A DNA stretch of 64,000 nucleotides from Pseudomonas mosselii (GTDB taxonomy: Bacteria; Pseudomonadota; Gammaproteobacteria; Pseudomonadales; Pseudomonadaceae), in assembly GCF_005796105.1 (NCBI RefSeq), contig NZ_VAUO01000001.1, forward strand, positions 248,001 through 312,000. Reading direction: 5' to 3'. The notes beneath the pieces are model-generated. The model saw only the letters and a program-made list of their open reading frames with translations. It searched no databases and had not been told where the DNA came from. Shown here piece by piece: positions 17,515 through 25,653 of this stretch. The number at the start of each line of letters is the position of its first letter. Positions within the stretch are counted from its first letter, which is position 1. Both the position numbers and the translations under genes were made by a program.

Positions 17515-18086
17515 AAGGCATCCGCGCAGTGGTCATCGGCGCTTCGGCGGGCGGGGTGACGGCGTTGCTCAACGTGCTGGGCGCATTGCCGCGGGATTTC
17601 GGCCTGCCGGTGCTGTGCGTGCTGCACCTGCCTGACCGACGCCACAGCCAGCTGGCCGAGGTGCTGCAACGGCGCTTGCAGTGCCCGGTGCGCGAGGCTC
17701 AGGACAAGGCACGCATCGACAACGGTGTGGTGTATGTCGCCGGGCCTGGCTATCACCTGTCGGTCGAGCGCGACTTCACCTTGTCCCTCAGCCAGGAGGA
17801 GCCGGTGCATTTTTCGCGCCCGGCCATCGATTATCTGTTCGAGTCGGCGGCCGACGCCTACGGCCCGAGCCTGCTCGGCGTGCTGCTCACCGGGGCCAAT
17901 GAAGATGGCGCCCGAGGGTTGCTGCGAATCAAACAGAATGGGGGGCGGACCGTGGTCCAGGACCCCCGCGATGCACAGGTGGCGATGATGCCCGAGGCCG
18001 CGTTGGCCCTGCACAGCCCAGACCATATTCTTTCTTTGAGCGGTATCGGGCAGTTGCTCGCCACCCTGGAATCCAGCGCATGCTAA
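17511..18086 (+). CDS. CheB-type methylesterase lacking a receiver domain
   Basis: A 191-residue protein corresponding only to the C-terminal catalytic domain of CheB, which removes methyl groups from (or deamidates) receptor glutamine/glutamate residues. The catalytic triad is visible: Ser12 (GASAGG), His39 (LHLP) and Asp132 (TGANEDGA). Because the N-terminal receiver is missing, phosphorylation cannot activate it directly. It overlaps cheR by ATGA and the next receiver-kinase gene by 7 bp, so translation is likely coupled. Confidence 0.92.
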   Translation: MKGIRAVVIGASAGGVTALLNVLGALPRDFGLPVLCVLHLPDRRHSQLAEVLQRRLQCPVREAQDKARIDNGVVYVAGPGYHLSVERDFTLSLSQEEPVHFSRPAIDYLFESAADAYGPSLLGVLLTGANEDGARGLLRIKQNGGRTVVQDPRDAQVAMMPEAALALHSPDHILSLSGIGQLLATLESSAC

Positions 18087-19306
18087 GCCACATTACCGCC
18101 AAATTGCTGATCGTCGACGACCTGCCAGAGAACTTGCTCGCGCTCAATGCCTTGATCCAGGGCCCGGACCGAGAGGTTCACCAGGCCCGCTCGGCCGAAC
18201 AGGCCCTGTCGCTGCTTCTCGAACATGAGTTCGCCCTGGCCATCCTTGATGTACAGATGCCTGGCATGAACGGTTTCGAGTTGGCTGAACTCATGCGCGG
18301 TACCGAGAAGACCCGCAACATCCCCATCGTATTCGTGACCGCCGCCGGTCGCGAAATGAACTACGCGTTCAAGGGCTACGAAAGTGGCGCGGTGGATTTT
18401 CTGCACAAGCCGCTGGACACCGTTGCGGTCAAGAGCAAAGTCGCCGTGTTCGTCGAGCTATTCCGCCAGCGCAAGGCCCTGGATCGGCAGTTGCAGGCAC
18501 TGGAGCGCAGTCGCGCCGAGCAAGAGCAGTTGCTGACCCAGCTACAAGTCGCACGGGTTGAACTGGAGCGGGCGGTGCGCATGCGTGACGATTTCATGTC
18601 GATCGTTTCCCATGAGGTACGCACACCGCTCAATGGCCTGATCCTGGAAACCCAGCTGCGCCGGATGCACCTGGACAGGGGCAACCTGGCGGCGTTCAGC
18701 GAAGACAAGCTCAAGGCCATGGTCCAGCGCGACGAACGGCAGATCAACAGCCTGATCCGGCTGGTCGAAGACATGTTGGACGTCTCGCGTATTCGCACCG
18801 GCAAGCTGTCGATCCGGCCAAAGGTATTCGACCTCGGTCAGTTGGTGCAGGGGCTGGTGGAAACCTTTGCCACCCAGGCCCAGGCGTTGGGTACGCGCAT
18901 CGAGCTGCAGAGCTGCGGGACCTTGCCGGGCGAGTGGGACGAGTTTCGCATCGAGCAGGTGCTCGCCAACCTACTGTCCAATGCCTTGCGTTACGGCGAG
19001 CGCAAGCCGGTGCAGGTACGCGTTTTCGCAGATGGCGCGATGGCTTGTGTGCAGGTACAGGATGCCGGTATCGGCATCAGTGCGCAGAACCAACAGCGGA
19101 TTTTCCAACAGTTCGAACGCGTAGCGGCCCAGCAGGCCTCCGGTGGCCTGGGCCTTGGGCTGTATATTTCCGAGCAGATCGTGTTGGCCCATGGTGGGCG
19201 GATCCAGGTGTTCAGCACTGAAGGGCAGGGTGCCACGTTCAGCGTCTACCTGCCGCTGCCTGCACTGTCGCAACAAACCGACCACGTGCAGGCAACCTCC
19301 GCGTAA
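18080..19306 (+). CDS. Response regulator-histidine kinase fusion
   Basis: 408 residues: an N-terminal receiver (phospho-acceptor Asp57 in LDVQMPG), a coiled-coil linker about 125-165, HisKA with His178 (VSHEVRTPLN) and a HATPase domain (DAGIGIS, GGLGLGL). There is no membrane segment, so it is a cytoplasmic kinase probably controlled by phosphorylation of its own receiver, for example from the membrane hybrid kinase at the head of the operon. Start ATG at 18080 overlaps the end of cheB by 7 bp. Confidence 0.92.
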   Translation: MLSHITAKLLIVDDLPENLLALNALIQGPDREVHQARSAEQALSLLLEHEFALAILDVQMPGMNGFELAELMRGTEKTRNIPIVFVTAAGREMNYAFKGYESGAVDFLHKPLDTVAVKSKVAVFVELFRQRKALDRQLQALERSRAEQEQLLTQLQVARVELERAVRMRDDFMSIVSHEVRTPLNGLILETQLRRMHLDRGNLAAFSEDKLKAMVQRDERQINSLIRLVEDMLDVSRIRTGKLSIRPKVFDLGQLVQGLVETFATQAQALGTRIELQSCGTLPGEWDEFRIEQVLANLLSNALRYGERKPVQVRVFADGAMACVQVQDAGIGISAQNQQRIFQQFERVAAQQASGGLGLGLYISEQIVLAHGGRIQVFSTEGQGATFSVYLPLPALSQQTDHVQATSA

Positions 19307-19350
19307 GCGTGGGGTCTGATAGCTATCCTATTGAATTCGAAGGCGTTGTC

Positions 19351-19728
19351 ATGAGTGAAGATGCACAAGATGTGGTGTTGATTGTCGAGGATGAGCCGGC
19401 CATCCGTATGATCCTGCGCGATTACCTGGCGGGTGAGGGCTACCATGTGTTGGTGGCCGAAGATGGCGAAGAGGCATTCGCGATTCTGGCCAGCAAGCCG
19501 CACCTGGACCTGATGGTGACCGATTTCCGCTTACCTGGTGGCATCTCCGGGGTAGACATCGCCGAACCTGCTGTGAAGCTGCGCCCGGACCTGAAAGTGA
19601 TCTTCATCAGTGGCTACCCCGCCGAAATCCTTGAGTCCGGCAGCCCCATCGCACGCCGCGCGCCGATTTTGGCCAAGCCGTTCGATCTGGATACCCTGCA
19701 CCAGCAGATCCAGACATTGCTGTGCTGA
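19351..19728 (+). CDS. Stand-alone response regulator receiver protein
   Basis: A 125-residue receiver with acidic pocket VEDEP and phospho-acceptor Asp58 (MVTDFRLPGG); the conserved Lys is in LAKPFD. The ATG at 19351 has AAGG 8 nt upstream and is preferred over a GTG at 19309. It closes the kinase/CheR/CheB operon. With no output domain it may be the end point or a shuttle in the relay. Its sequence is of the type often found with hybrid kinases. The stop is 2 bp from the convergent parA stop. Confidence 0.9.
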   Translation: MSEDAQDVVLIVEDEPAIRMILRDYLAGEGYHVLVAEDGEEAFAILASKPHLDLMVTDFRLPGGISGVDIAEPAVKLRPDLKVIFISGYPAEILESGSPIARRAPILAKPFDLDTLHQQIQTLLC

Positions 19729-19729
19729 G

Positions 19730-20560
19730 TCACGCCTGCAAGCCTGTCGTTGCATACGGCAGGGGCTGGTCGGGGGCCTGCGCCTGCGCCACCCGCTCCA
19801 GCACATCCAGCAATTGCACGAACGCCTGTGTCAAACGGTGCGTGGGCGCCAGGTGAACCAACGGCACACCGGCCTGGTGTGATTCACGCATCTTGATCGA
19901 ACTGCTCAGGTACACCGGCAGCACTGGCAGCCCTTGATCACGCAACTGATCTACCAAGGTTTGGTGCAGCGCGGTACGGCCTGCGAACTGGTTCACCACG
20001 ATGCCCTCGACCTGTAGCGCGCTGTTGTGCTCTTCGCGCAACGCTTGCACCTCAGCCATGACACTGTGCAGCGCCTGGCCCGAGAAACTGTCGCAGTCAT
20101 AGGGAATCAGCAGTCGCTCAGCGGCGACCAGGGCGCTGAAGGTGAAGAAGTTCAGCGCCGGCGGTGTGTCGATGTAGATCCGTTCGTAGTCTGCCGAGAG
20201 TGCCACCAGCAGCTTGCGCAGCTTGTTGATCTTGAACTTGCTCTGCAGTTTGTCCTGAAGTTCGGCAAGGTCCGGGCTTGCGGTGATCAGGTGCAGGTTG
20301 GCGTAGCGCGTCTCGGTGATCGCGACGCGGTGTTTCTTGCCGCAGGCCGCGTGCGGGGCCAAGGTCTGGCGGAAAAAGTCGGTGATGCCCGAGGGGATCG
20401 CCGCACCGGTCAGGCCGGAGAGGTAATAGGTGGCGTTGGCCTGGGGGTCGAGGTCCACCAGCAACGTGCGGTAGCCTTCTGCGGCGCTGGCAGCGGCGAG
20501 GTTGCAGGCGATGCTGGATTTGCCGACGCCGCCTTTGCGATTGAACACGACACGACGCAT
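19730..20560 (-). CDS. ParA-family ATPase (orphan)
   Basis: A 276-residue ParA/MinD superfamily ATPase. The deviant Walker A is RKGGVGKSS (8-16) with signature Lys, followed by [17 protein letters not shown] and Walker [10 protein letters not shown]. Such proteins position DNA or protein cargo by ATP-dependent dimerisation on DNA. No parB, partner cargo gene or parS-like cluster is beside it, so it is not the chromosomal partition ParA. The ATG at 20560 has AAGGA 10 nt upstream; an upstream extension to 20698 is unlikely. Convergent with the CheR/CheB operon. Confidence 0.88.
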   Translation of the reverse strand: MRRVVFNRKGGVGKSSIACNLAAASAAEGYRTLLVDLDPQANATYYLSGLTGAAIPSGITDFFRQTLAPHAACGKKHRVAITETRYANLHLITASPDLAELQDKLQSKFKINKLRKLLVALSADYERIYIDTPPALNFFTFSALVAAERLLIPYDCDSFSGQALHSVMAEVQALREEHNSALQVEGIVVNQFAGRTALHQTLVDQLRDQGLPVLPVYLSSSIKMRESHQAGVPLVHLAPTHRLTQAFVQLLDVLERVAQAQAPDQPLPYATTGLQA

Positions 20561-20718
20561 GGTTGGATCGTCCTTGATGGAAAATGTCAGAGCGAAGTCA
20601 ATCCTATGACGGCAACATGACAGTATTAAGACAGGGCGTGGCACTGCGCGAGCGCAAGTACCGCGCCAGAGCAGTTGTGCAGTATGCTCGTCGTTCACTT
20701 CAACGCAAGGAGGCCACC

Positions 20719-21078
20719 ATGGGTGTGCGCGGCAACGACCGTCAGGTCGATAACATCGAGTTCAACGTGAGCGATATCGCCCGCAGCAAGGCGTTTTATG
20801 GCGAAGTGTTTGGTTGGCAGTTCGTCGATTATGGGCCTACCTACACCGAATTCAGCGATGGTCGCTTGACCGGTGGCTTCAGCACGGGCGAGCCGGTGCG
20901 TCCAGGAGGCCCCTTGGTGATTGTCTACGCCGACGACCTGGCACACACCCAGCGCCGCATCGAAGCGGCAGGCGGACGCATCAGCCGCGCCGTATTCGCC
21001 TTTCCGGGCGGACGACGCTTTCACTTCCTCGACCTAGATGGCTACGAGCTGGCGGTGTGGTCGACCAGCGAGGCGTGA
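20719..21078 (+). CDS. VOC/glyoxalase-fold protein
   Basis: A 119-residue single VOC-domain protein. It has two beta-alpha-beta-beta-beta modules ([20 protein letters not shown] and then [20 protein letters not shown]), ending [15 protein letters not shown]. The family includes glyoxalases, dioxygenases and resistance proteins; the reaction is unknown. AGGAGG lies 6 nt before the ATG at 20719. Its last 37 bp overlap the 3' end of the convergent diguanylate cyclase gene. Confidence 0.85.
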   Translation: MGVRGNDRQVDNIEFNVSDIARSKAFYGEVFGWQFVDYGPTYTEFSDGRLTGGFSTGEPVRPGGPLVIVYADDLAHTQRRIEAAGGRISRAVFAFPGGRRFHFLDLDGYELAVWSTSEA

Positions 21079-22640
21079 CAGACGCGGTTGCGTCCATGCT
21101 GCTTGGCCAGGTAGAGCGCTTTGTCCGCCGCATTGAGGGCGTCTTCGGGCGTGCTGTCGGGGGCCTGCGGCCAGTGCGCGACGCCCAGTGACACGGTAAT
21201 ACTGCCCACCGGATCGATCGGAGTGTGCTGCACGGTGCCGCGCAGGCGTTCGGCCACCGTCGCGGCCACCGCCAGGCTCGCCTCGGGTAGCAGCATGAGG
21301 AACTCTTCGCCGCCGGTGCGGCACAGCACATCGCCTTCGCGGCAAGCGCCGCGCATCAGTTCGGCTAGGCGTTTGAGCACCTGATCGCCGACGTCGTGGC
21401 CATGCCCATCGTTGACGTGCTTGAAGTGGTCGACGTCCAACACGATGACGGCAAAGCTGCGGGCTTCTTCTTCCAATCGCGCTATCGCCACGGTCAGGCC
21501 CCGGCGGTTGACCAGCCCGGTGAGTGGGTCGGTACGCGCATCGAGGTCGAGCCGACCGATGCGTTCGTGCATCAGGTTCAGGCCCAGCAGCAGTGCACGC
21601 TTGAGTTCAGCCGCCTCGAAGTACCACGCGGGTACTCGTTCGATGCGCTCGCTGGTGCCGTTGCGGTCCATGCTGCGCGCGCCTGCGGCCAGTTGCCAGA
21701 GCGGACGCGCGATGATCAGCGCCAGCCACCAAAGCAGCAGGCAGCCCAATAGGGCCAGCGGCGCCGAAATCCCCACCACGTTGAGGACCAGATGGTTCAG
21801 CGGCGCCACGGTCGCGGCCAGTGGCTGCTGTGCGACCACGCCCCAGCCTGTAGTGGGCACCGTGGCGTAGCCGGCGAGCATCTGCACACCCTGGCTGTTG
21901 ATTACCGCGCGGGTGCCGCCGGGGGCGGTGGCCAGCCCATCGATCAGCGTGTTGCCTTCGACCTGCGTACCGACCCGCTGGCCATCGGGGTGATAAAGCA
22001 GGCGACGGTTACGGTCGACCACATACAGGTACGAGCCGTCCTGATAGAAATGTTCGCCCAACAGGCTATTGAGGATGTTGCGTTCACGCAGGTAAAGACT
22101 ACCGCCCACGTAGCCCAGGTAACGGCCTTGGGCATCGAACACCGGCTGCGACAGCATCACCACGAGGTTGTTGGCCGCCGACAGGAACGGCGTGGACACC
22201 AGCGTGCGACGCTCGCGCAGCGCTTGCTGGGAACCGGGGGAATTGGACTGGGTGCCGATCAGGTGCTGCAGCGAAGCCGGCGAGATGGCGCGTAGCACGC
22301 CGTTGGCATCGACCAGGAAGGTCGAGTTGAACGCGTAACTCTGGTGCAGCACACGCTCGGTTTCTGCCAGCTGCGCCGCGTCGTTACCTGATTGGTGACT
22401 CTGCACGCCAGCGCTGAAACGCAGTTGTTGCAGCGCATTATTGATGAAGGCGTCGGTAATCGCGGCGAGCTTGGCGGCATACACGCGATTGGATTCCAGC
22501 GCATGGTCGATCAACAACTGGCGCTGTACGCGGTAGCTGGCGAAATAGCTGGTCAGTAGCATTACCAGCGCAGTTAGCGCGCAGAGGACCAGAATCAAGG
22601 TGCGCAGGTCCAGGCGCAGTCCGAGCTTGGCGTATGGCAA
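21042..22640 (-). CDS. Membrane diguanylate cyclase with dCache-like sensor
   Basis: 532 residues. TM1 about 13-33, periplasmic dCache-type sensor about 40-280 (with GRYLGYVGGSLYL and YLYVVDRNRRLLYHP), TM2 about 287-310, HAMP-like linker, then GGDEF domain. The active site is GGEEF (443-447), intact for cyclic di-GMP synthesis, and an inhibitory I-site RxxD (Arg434-Asp437) lies exactly five residues before it. No EAL domain. The lipoprotein gene 22682-23179 ends 41 bp upstream in the same direction. The 3' end overlaps the convergent VOC gene by 37 bp. Confidence 0.93.
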   Translation of the reverse strand: MPYAKLGLRLDLRTLILVLCALTALVMLLTSYFASYRVQRQLLIDHALESNRVYAAKLAAITDAFINNALQQLRFSAGVQSHQSGNDAAQLAETERVLHQSYAFNSTFLVDANGVLRAISPASLQHLIGTQSNSPGSQQALRERRTLVSTPFLSAANNLVVMLSQPVFDAQGRYLGYVGGSLYLRERNILNSLLGEHFYQDGSYLYVVDRNRRLLYHPDGQRVGTQVEGNTLIDGLATAPGGTRAVINSQGVQMLAGYATVPTTGWGVVAQQPLAATVAPLNHLVLNVVGISAPLALLGCLLLWWLALIIARPLWQLAAGARSMDRNGTSERIERVPAWYFEAAELKRALLLGLNLMHERIGRLDLDARTDPLTGLVNRRGLTVAIARLEEEARSFAVIVLDVDHFKHVNDGHGHDVGDQVLKRLAELMRGACREGDVLCRTGGEEFLMLLPEASLAVAATVAERLRGTVQHTPIDPVGSITVSLGVAHWPQAPDSTPEDALNAADKALYLAKQHGRNRVCHASLVDHTASS

Positions 22641-22681
22641 TCCGTGTCTCGCAGGGCGGTGATGAATGATTACCTTACTCG

Positions 22682-23179
22682 CTAAGGGGTTACCTTGCCA
22701 TCGGCATCGCGTGGCGGCTGCAACTGTTCAAGCGCGATGTTCACCTCACGCATACGCTGCTCGACAATCGCCTGGACCTTGGGGTCGTTGGCGCTTTCGC
22801 GCATCAGCCGATTGAGCTTCTCGCCCAGGCGCTTGCCTTCGTCGGTCTCGCCCAGCGCCTTGGCCTTGGCCGGGTCACGGGTGGCTTCGACGATGCGGGC
22901 GAACTCCTGATCGTTGAAGTGCTTCTCGCTGTACAAACGGTACAGGTCCTGGCGTTGGTCCTCGACCGTGAGGTGCTGGCGCAGGATTTCGCGGATCTTG
23001 GCCTCGGGCACCTGGCGATGGGTCATAGCCAGCAACTGTGCCATGCGTTCGATGTTGTGGTCGTAGGCTTCCTGCAACGGCAGGTTATCGACGATCTGTT
23101 GTTCGCGGCTGGGTTTCTGGTCGCAAGCCGTCAGGGCGGTGAGCAGCAGCGCGAGCAGGCATTTACGCAGAAGGGGCAT
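22682..23179 (-). CDS. Putative lipoprotein
   Basis: 165 residues with a short lipoprotein signal: MPLLRK, hydrophobic core, then lipobox LTAC with Cys19. Asp at +2 (CDQ) is the classical inner-membrane retention signal. The mature part is highly charged and helical (EQRMREVNIALEQLQ), suggesting a coiled-coil periplasmic protein. No known family is recognised. It is 41 bp upstream of the diguanylate cyclase gene and may be cotranscribed with it, so a role in its signalling is possible but unproven. ATG at 23179 is chosen because it begins the signal peptide. Confidence 0.75.
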   Translation of the reverse strand: MPLLRKCLLALLLTALTACDQKPSREQQIVDNLPLQEAYDHNIERMAQLLAMTHRQVPEAKIREILRQHLTVEDQRQDLYRLYSEKHFNDQEFARIVEATRDPAKAKALGETDEGKRLGEKLNRLMRESANDPKVQAIVEQRMREVNIALEQLQPPRDADGKVTP

Positions 23180-23272
23180 GGCAGGGCCTTGGGCACGGTT
23201 CAAGGCGGCGAGTGTACTGCATGCCAGCCCCCTGCCAGGAGAGGGCTGGGTAAAAAAAAACCAGAGTCTCGA

Positions 23273-23857
23273 CTACAGCAGCAAGGTCGACCAGGCCGAC
23301 ACCAGCAACAAGCCTGCAAGGCCCTGGTTGAAGCCGCGCAGCGCCTTTGGCGAACGCAGCCAGCGAGCGCTGCCCAGGCCTAGCAAGACCCACACCGCCA
23401 TGCACGGTATTGCGACCAGCAGGAACACCAGCGCCAGCCTCCACACTGGCAGCACGGGCGTGGCAAACACCCCGACCACTGCCACTGCCATCAGCCACAC
23501 CTTGGGGTTGATCAATTGCAGGGTGGCCGCGCTGCAGGCGCTCAAGCGACTGCCATTGGCCGCCTGCAACGGCTCGCCGGCGGCGCGTAGCAGGCGCCAG
23601 GCCAGCCAGCTCAGCCACAGTACGCCGGCCCCACTCATCAGCTGTTGCGCCAGCGGATGGCGCAACAGCACTTCGCCCAGCCCCAGGCCGACCATCAGCA
23701 CGATCGCCGCAGCTGCACCGCAGGCTGCCAGCACGGGCCCCAGGCTTGCGCGCAGGCCATGTTGGGCACTATGCGCGAGCAGCAGCAGGTTGGTCGGCCC
23801 CGGGCTGATGCTGGCGGCCAGGGCAAAGAGCAGAAACGGCAGGAGGGTAGGCGACAT
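23273..23857 (-). CDS. LysE/RhtB-family amino acid exporter
   Basis: 194 residues, six hydrophobic segments and the family N-terminal signature FALAASISPGPTNLLLLAHS, which place it in the LysE/RhtB group of amino acid or metabolite exporters. The conserved LQLINPKVWLMA motif follows segment 3. ATG at 23857 has GGAG 8 nt upstream. The AraC-type gene ends 49 bp upstream in the same direction, a common pairing of regulator and exporter. Substrate unknown. Confidence 0.85.
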   Translation of the reverse strand: MSPTLLPFLLFALAASISPGPTNLLLLAHSAQHGLRASLGPVLAACGAAAAIVLMVGLGLGEVLLRHPLAQQLMSGAGVLWLSWLAWRLLRAAGEPLQAANGSRLSACSAATLQLINPKVWLMAVAVVGVFATPVLPVWRLALVFLLVAIPCMAVWVLLGLGSARWLRSPKALRGFNQGLAGLLLVSAWSTLLL

Positions 23858-23906
23858 GCGAAGGGCTCCGGTCAATCGAAGCTGCATGATCGCTTTGGCC
23901 TGCACT

Positions 23907-24737
23907 TCAGTCTGGAAGGTTTGAGCAGCGCTTGCGGTAGTCGGCGGGTGTGAGACGGTAGGCGCGACGGAACCAGCGGCCCAAGTGACTCTGGTCAGCG
24001 AAGCCCAGGGCCATGGCAACCTCGGCCGGGGTCTCGCCACGGGCCAGGTGTTGCCGCGCGCGGGCCAGGCGCAGTTGGATCAGATAGGCGTGCGGTGCCA
24101 GACCGAAGGCCGACTTGAACGCACGGGTCAGGCGGAAACGGTCCACACCGCAGACCTGCGCCAGCGTTTGCAGGTCGATGTCCTGATCAAGGTGAGCGTG
24201 CAGGTAGTCGCGGGCCACCTGCGCCGTGAGGGGCAGGCGCGGATCTGGGTCCAGCCGCTTGCGCCATTGCAGGTGCCCGGTCAGGCAGGCCAGCAGGTCG
24301 TCCAGGGTGGTCTGGCGGACGATGCGCAGTTCTTGCTCGTGCACGCTCTGGAAGGCCCGTAAGGTGGCCCCGGCCAGCCGCGTGTCGCGGTGCAGGGTGG
24401 CCGCAAAGCTGGGCAGCGCATGCGAGGGCGCGTGCTCGAACAGCGCGCGCACCTCGGTTTCCAGCCACTGGCTGTCCAGATACAGGGTCGAGTAGGTGAA
24501 GCCCTCGGCGGTTGGCGCCAGGCCATCGTGGAGGTCGCCCGGTTCGAGCAGGAACACCTGGCCGGGCGTGCTTTGCAAGCGTACCCGGCGACAGTTGAAC
24601 TGCTGTACACCCTGCTCGGTGACGCCGACCAGGAAGGTGTCGTGCCAATGCGGGTCGTAGGCGTGGCCGGTGAAATGCGCGCGGACCGACTCGATGCCGG
24701 TGTCGGCGTCCTGTCTGAGGTCGATCCAGTGGCTCAT
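23907..24737 (-). CDS. AraC-family transcriptional regulator
   Basis: 276 residues: an N-terminal cupin-type AraC ligand domain (HWHDTFLVGVTEQGVQQF, then FLLEPGDLHDG) and a C-terminal double helix-turn-helix (LQTLAQVCGVDRFRLTRAF, and VAMALGFADQSHLGRWFRR). This architecture is common for activators of neighbouring LysE-type exporters. The ATG at 24737 is preferred; the frame extends to 24914 with unrelated sequence. It is divergent from nfsB, with 203 bp between them. Confidence 0.87.
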   Translation of the reverse strand: MSHWIDLRQDADTGIESVRAHFTGHAYDPHWHDTFLVGVTEQGVQQFNCRRVRLQSTPGQVFLLEPGDLHDGLAPTAEGFTYSTLYLDSQWLETEVRALFEHAPSHALPSFAATLHRDTRLAGATLRAFQSVHEQELRIVRQTTLDDLLACLTGHLQWRKRLDPDPRLPLTAQVARDYLHAHLDQDIDLQTLAQVCGVDRFRLTRAFKSAFGLAPHAYLIQLRLARARQHLARGETPAEVAMALGFADQSHLGRWFRRAYRLTPADYRKRCSNLPD

Positions 24738-24940
24738 GGCAATCCGCAGGATGAAGGAAAGGTGCCTACCATAACCCAACCCTGGCTGAGGGTCTGGAAC
24801 GAATGTGCAACCGTCAGTCGGGCCATGCAACGCTGGATTTTCAGTCTGGTGCTGAAAGTGTTGCTGTGATTTACAGGTTTTTCTTTGCGGTCGGGGCGCT
24901 AAGATGCGCGTCATCCACTATCCCAAAGGAGTCACCGTTG

Positions 24941-25594
24941 ATGGACACCGTTGCCCTGGCCAAGCGCCGCTATACCACCAAAGCCTACGATGCCAGCCGA
25001 CGTATCCCGCAGGCGACTGTCGATGCGTTGCTCGAACAATTGCGTCACAGTCCTTCGTCGGTCAACTCCCAGCCCTGGCACTTCATCGTTGCCGACAGCG
25101 CCGAGGGCAAGGCACGCCTGGCCAAGAGCACTGAGCCGGACTTTGCCTACAACACCGCGAAGATCCTCAATGCCTCCCACGTGATCGTGTTCGCTGCGCG
25201 CACCGACATGACCGATGCGCACCTGCAAGCAGTGCTTGAGCAGGAAGACCAGGACGGCCGTTTCCGCGACGAACAAGCCAAAGCCACTGGCGATCAAACC
25301 CGCCGCTTCTACACCGACCTACACCGCCTGGACAACAAGGACCTGCAGCACTGGATGGAGAAGCAAGTCTATCTGGCCCTGGGCACGGCGCTGCTGGGCG
25401 CAGCGGCCTACGGGTTGGACGCGACGCCCATCGAGGGTTTCGACAGCAAGGTGATGGACGCCGAACTGGGCCTGCGTGAGCGCGGCTTCACCAGTGTGGT
25501 GGTGCTCGCCTTGGGCTACCGCAGTGAAGATGACTTCAATGCAGGCCTGGGCAAGTCGCGTCTGCCGGCGCAGCAGGTGTTCACCTTCCTTTGA
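24941..25594 (+). CDS. nfsB: Oxygen-insensitive NAD(P)H nitroreductase, NfsB-like
   Basis: A 217-residue flavoprotein of the NfsB/dihydropteridine reductase family, the same length as E. coli NfsB. It reduces nitroaromatics, quinones and related compounds with NAD(P)H through FMN. Family features: AKRRYTTKAYD at the N-terminus, SSVNSQPWHFIV (FMN contact), YLALGTALLGAAAYGLDATPIEGF and LALGYRSEDDFN. AAAGGAG lies 9 nt before the ATG. P. putida has a related PnrB enzyme. Convergent with the cysteine desulfurase gene; a hairpin separates them. Confidence 0.92.
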   Translation: MDTVALAKRRYTTKAYDASRRIPQATVDALLEQLRHSPSSVNSQPWHFIVADSAEGKARLAKSTEPDFAYNTAKILNASHVIVFAARTDMTDAHLQAVLEQEDQDGRFRDEQAKATGDQTRRFYTDLHRLDNKDLQHWMEKQVYLALGTALLGAAAYGLDATPIEGFDSKVMDAELGLRERGFTSVVVLALGYRSEDDFNAGLGKSRLPAQQVFTFL

Positions 25595-25607
25595 CCGCGT
25601 TCACCGC

Positions 25608-25653
25608 GAGCAGGCCTCGCCCCGTGTCACGTGTGCCCTAGGCGAGCCTGCTC
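25608..25653. terminator. Bidirectional hairpin between nfsB and the cysteine desulfurase gene
   Basis: GAGCAGGCCTCGCC (25608-25621) pairs with GGCGAGCCTGCTC (25641-25653) with one bulged base, giving a 13-bp stem and a 19-nt loop. It begins 13 bp after the nfsB stop and ends in the stop codon of the convergent gene, so it can serve both transcripts. No U-tract. Confidence 0.55.

Noticed and set aside
23252..23260. A terminator from the run of nine A/T residues between the LysE and lipoprotein genes
   Set aside because: On the minus strand the T-run comes before the CCAGCCC/GGGCTGG stem rather than after it, so the order is wrong for an intrinsic terminator.
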